Assembly: GCA_002322525.1 (NCBI GenBank)
Contig: DCOU01000115.1
Span: 2,127 to 9,017, forward strand
Length of the DNA: 6,891 bases
Reading direction: 5' to 3'
Source: Candidatus Omnitrophica bacterium UBA1562
Lineage (GTDB): Bacteria; Omnitrophota; Gorgyraeia; Gygaellales; Profunditerraquicolaceae
Shown here: positions 6,373-6,891 of the stretch, one piece after another
How the letters are laid out: every line of letters begins with the position of its first letter
Numbering within the stretch: position 1 is the stretch's first letter
Position numbers and translations under genes: made by a program
Notes under the pieces: model-generated
Databases searched by the model: none
Told to the model about the DNA's origin: nothing
The model's input: only the letters and a program-made list of their open reading frames with translations

Positions 6373-6891
6373 GGCAGAATTTCCTTACCGATAAAAATAT
6401 ACAAAGAAAGTTAGTCGCATCCTATAATCTCAAGACCCTTGACCATATATTAGAGATAGGAGCTGGATACGGCGAATTAACTAAACTGATTGCTCCTAAT
6501 GTGGCTTTTGTTTATGCCCTTGAGATAGACCCCGAATTATGCAAGACTTTAAGAGATAATACTAAGGGGTATTCGAATATAGAAATAATTAACCAGGATA
6601 TTTTAAGGTTTGATCTAGAAAAATACTTTATTAGAAGATTTAAAAACAAGAAAATTGCCTTCCCGCCTTTGGCGGGATCCGCCATAGGCGTGATTGGCGA
6701 TGACTTTAGGCGATTTTCGCAGTGGTATGGGAAAGGGTCTTATCCAGAAGGGATAGACTTTCCTAAACCTTTAAAGGAAGGGTCTTATCCAGAAGGGATA
6801 GACCTTCCTAAACCTTTAAAGGAAGGGTCTTATCCAGAAGGGATAGACCTTCCTAAACCTTTAAAGGAAGGGTCTTATCCAAAAAGGATAG
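6345..6891 (+). CDS. rsmA: RsmA (KsgA) 16S rRNA dimethyladenosine transferase, 5' part, interrupted by repeats
   Basis: RsmA uses S-adenosylmethionine to dimethylate two adjacent adenosines in the 3' hairpin of 16S rRNA during small-subunit maturation. The frame is open for 182 codons and runs off the window. Residues 5-16 (PKKRLGQNFLTD) are the family's N-terminal signature. The SAM-binding motif is ILEIGAGYGELT at 35-46 (GAG where GPG is usual), the ribose-binding acidic pair is in ALEID at 58-62, and the adenine-contacting aspartate is D85 in NQDIL. By comparison with E. coli KsgA the catalytic NLPY motif should come at about residues 105-115. Instead the frame reads PPLAGSAIG and then a 15-residue repeat. 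Whether the gene resumes afterwards, or is broken, cannot be seen here. The start overlaps pdxA by 28 nt with no strong ribosome site, as expected for a coupled gene. Confidence 0.85.
   Translation, partial: MHIKPKKRLGQNFLTDKNIQRKLVASYNLKTLDHILEIGAGYGELTKLIAPNVAFVYALEIDPELCKTLRDNTKGYSNIEIINQDILRFDLEKYFIRRFKNKKIAFPPLAGSAIGVIGDDFRRFSQWYGKGSYPEGIDFPKPLKEGSYPEGIDLPKPLKEGSYPEGIDLPKPLKEGSYPKRI
6662..6720 (+). repeat. Cluster of three short GC-rich palindromes within rsmA
   Basis: Three perfect hairpins with 3-nt loops follow one another: CCCGCC-TTT-GGCGGG (6662-6676), CGCC-ATA-GGCG (6680-6690) and GCGA-TTT-TCGC (6710-6720). The cluster starts precisely where the family's NLPY block is expected and reads through in frame as about residues 106-126 without a stop. 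The composition differs from the AT-rich flanking code. It looks like a dispersed palindromic (REP-like or Rickettsia-palindromic-element-like) sequence that has entered the gene, but only one copy is in the window, so dispersal is inference. Confidence 0.6.
6735..6891 (+). repeat. Tandem array of 45-bp hairpin-forming repeats in the rsmA frame
   Basis: Three full units (6735-6779, 6780-6824, 6825-6869) and a 22-base partial unit (from 6870) run to the window edge. Units 2 and 3 are identical, unit 1 has one change (C to T at 6759), and the partial unit has two (6882 and 6885). Each unit encodes the peptide GSYPEGIDLPKPLKE in the rsmA frame, with F for L in unit 1 and K-R for E-G in the last. 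Within a unit, GGAAGGGTCTTATCC and GGATAGACCTTCC form a 13-pair stem with two bulged bases and an AGAAG loop, followed by the palindrome CCTTTAAAGG. The direct repeats abut with no spacers, so this is not a CRISPR array. Confidence 0.95.

Noticed and set aside
6662..6676. Intrinsic transcription terminator
   Set aside because: The GC hairpin is not followed by a T-run and lies inside an open reading frame.
6735..6891. CRISPR array
   Set aside because: The repeats abut directly with no unique spacers between them, and there are no cas genes.

Overview
The window reads as one densely packed, plus-strand operon fragment from a diderm (outer-membrane-bearing) bacterium of moderate-to-low GC. The gene content is yajC, a fused secDF, a very short mfd-like gene, a surA-like periplasmic chaperone, pdxA and the 5' part of rsmA (ksgA). 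A SurA-type chaperone points to an outer membrane. The surA-pdxA-rsmA order matches the well-known Escherichia coli cluster. The fused SecDF, the Mfd-like gene between the Sec block and the surA block, and short repeats inside genes suggest an uncultivated lineage of the Omnitrophota type. That placement is inference, not proof.

Layout: 1-43 holds only the end of unassigned upstream sequence and the yajC ribosome binding site. yajC (44-346) and secDF (353-2557) encode accessory subunits of the SecYEG translocon; secDF has the SecD and SecF halves in one 734-residue chain. A hairpin spans the secDF stop codon and the start of the next gene. That gene (2571-4487) keeps the RNA-polymerase-interaction domain and complete translocase motor of Mfd. 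It lacks the N-terminal UvrA-contacting part, most of the UvrB-like module and domain 3, and the C-terminal regulatory domain. The surA-like gene (4480-5400) overlaps it by 8 nt, pdxA (5404-6372) follows after 3 nt, and rsmA (6345 to beyond the window) overlaps pdxA by 28 nt. No promoter, terminator, RNA gene, CRISPR array or transposase was seen, and there is no gene-free stretch over 300 bases.

The most striking property is repeat DNA inside the last three reading frames. The surA signal peptide contains four copies of a 7-bp unit. pdxA contains five copies of a different 7-bp unit. In rsmA the reading frame runs, exactly where the catalytic NLPY motif is expected, into a cluster of GC-rich palindromes and then an array of 45-bp hairpin-forming repeats still running at the window edge. 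All three are in frame. The 45-bp unit is open in only one of six frames, the one rsmA uses. This resembles the in-frame palindromic elements of Rickettsia in principle, though no sequence relationship is claimed.

Functionally, YajC and SecDF drive protein export, the SurA-like protein would receive exported outer-membrane proteins, PdxA makes the vitamin B6 precursor, RsmA modifies 16S rRNA, and the short Mfd would act on stalled RNA polymerase.
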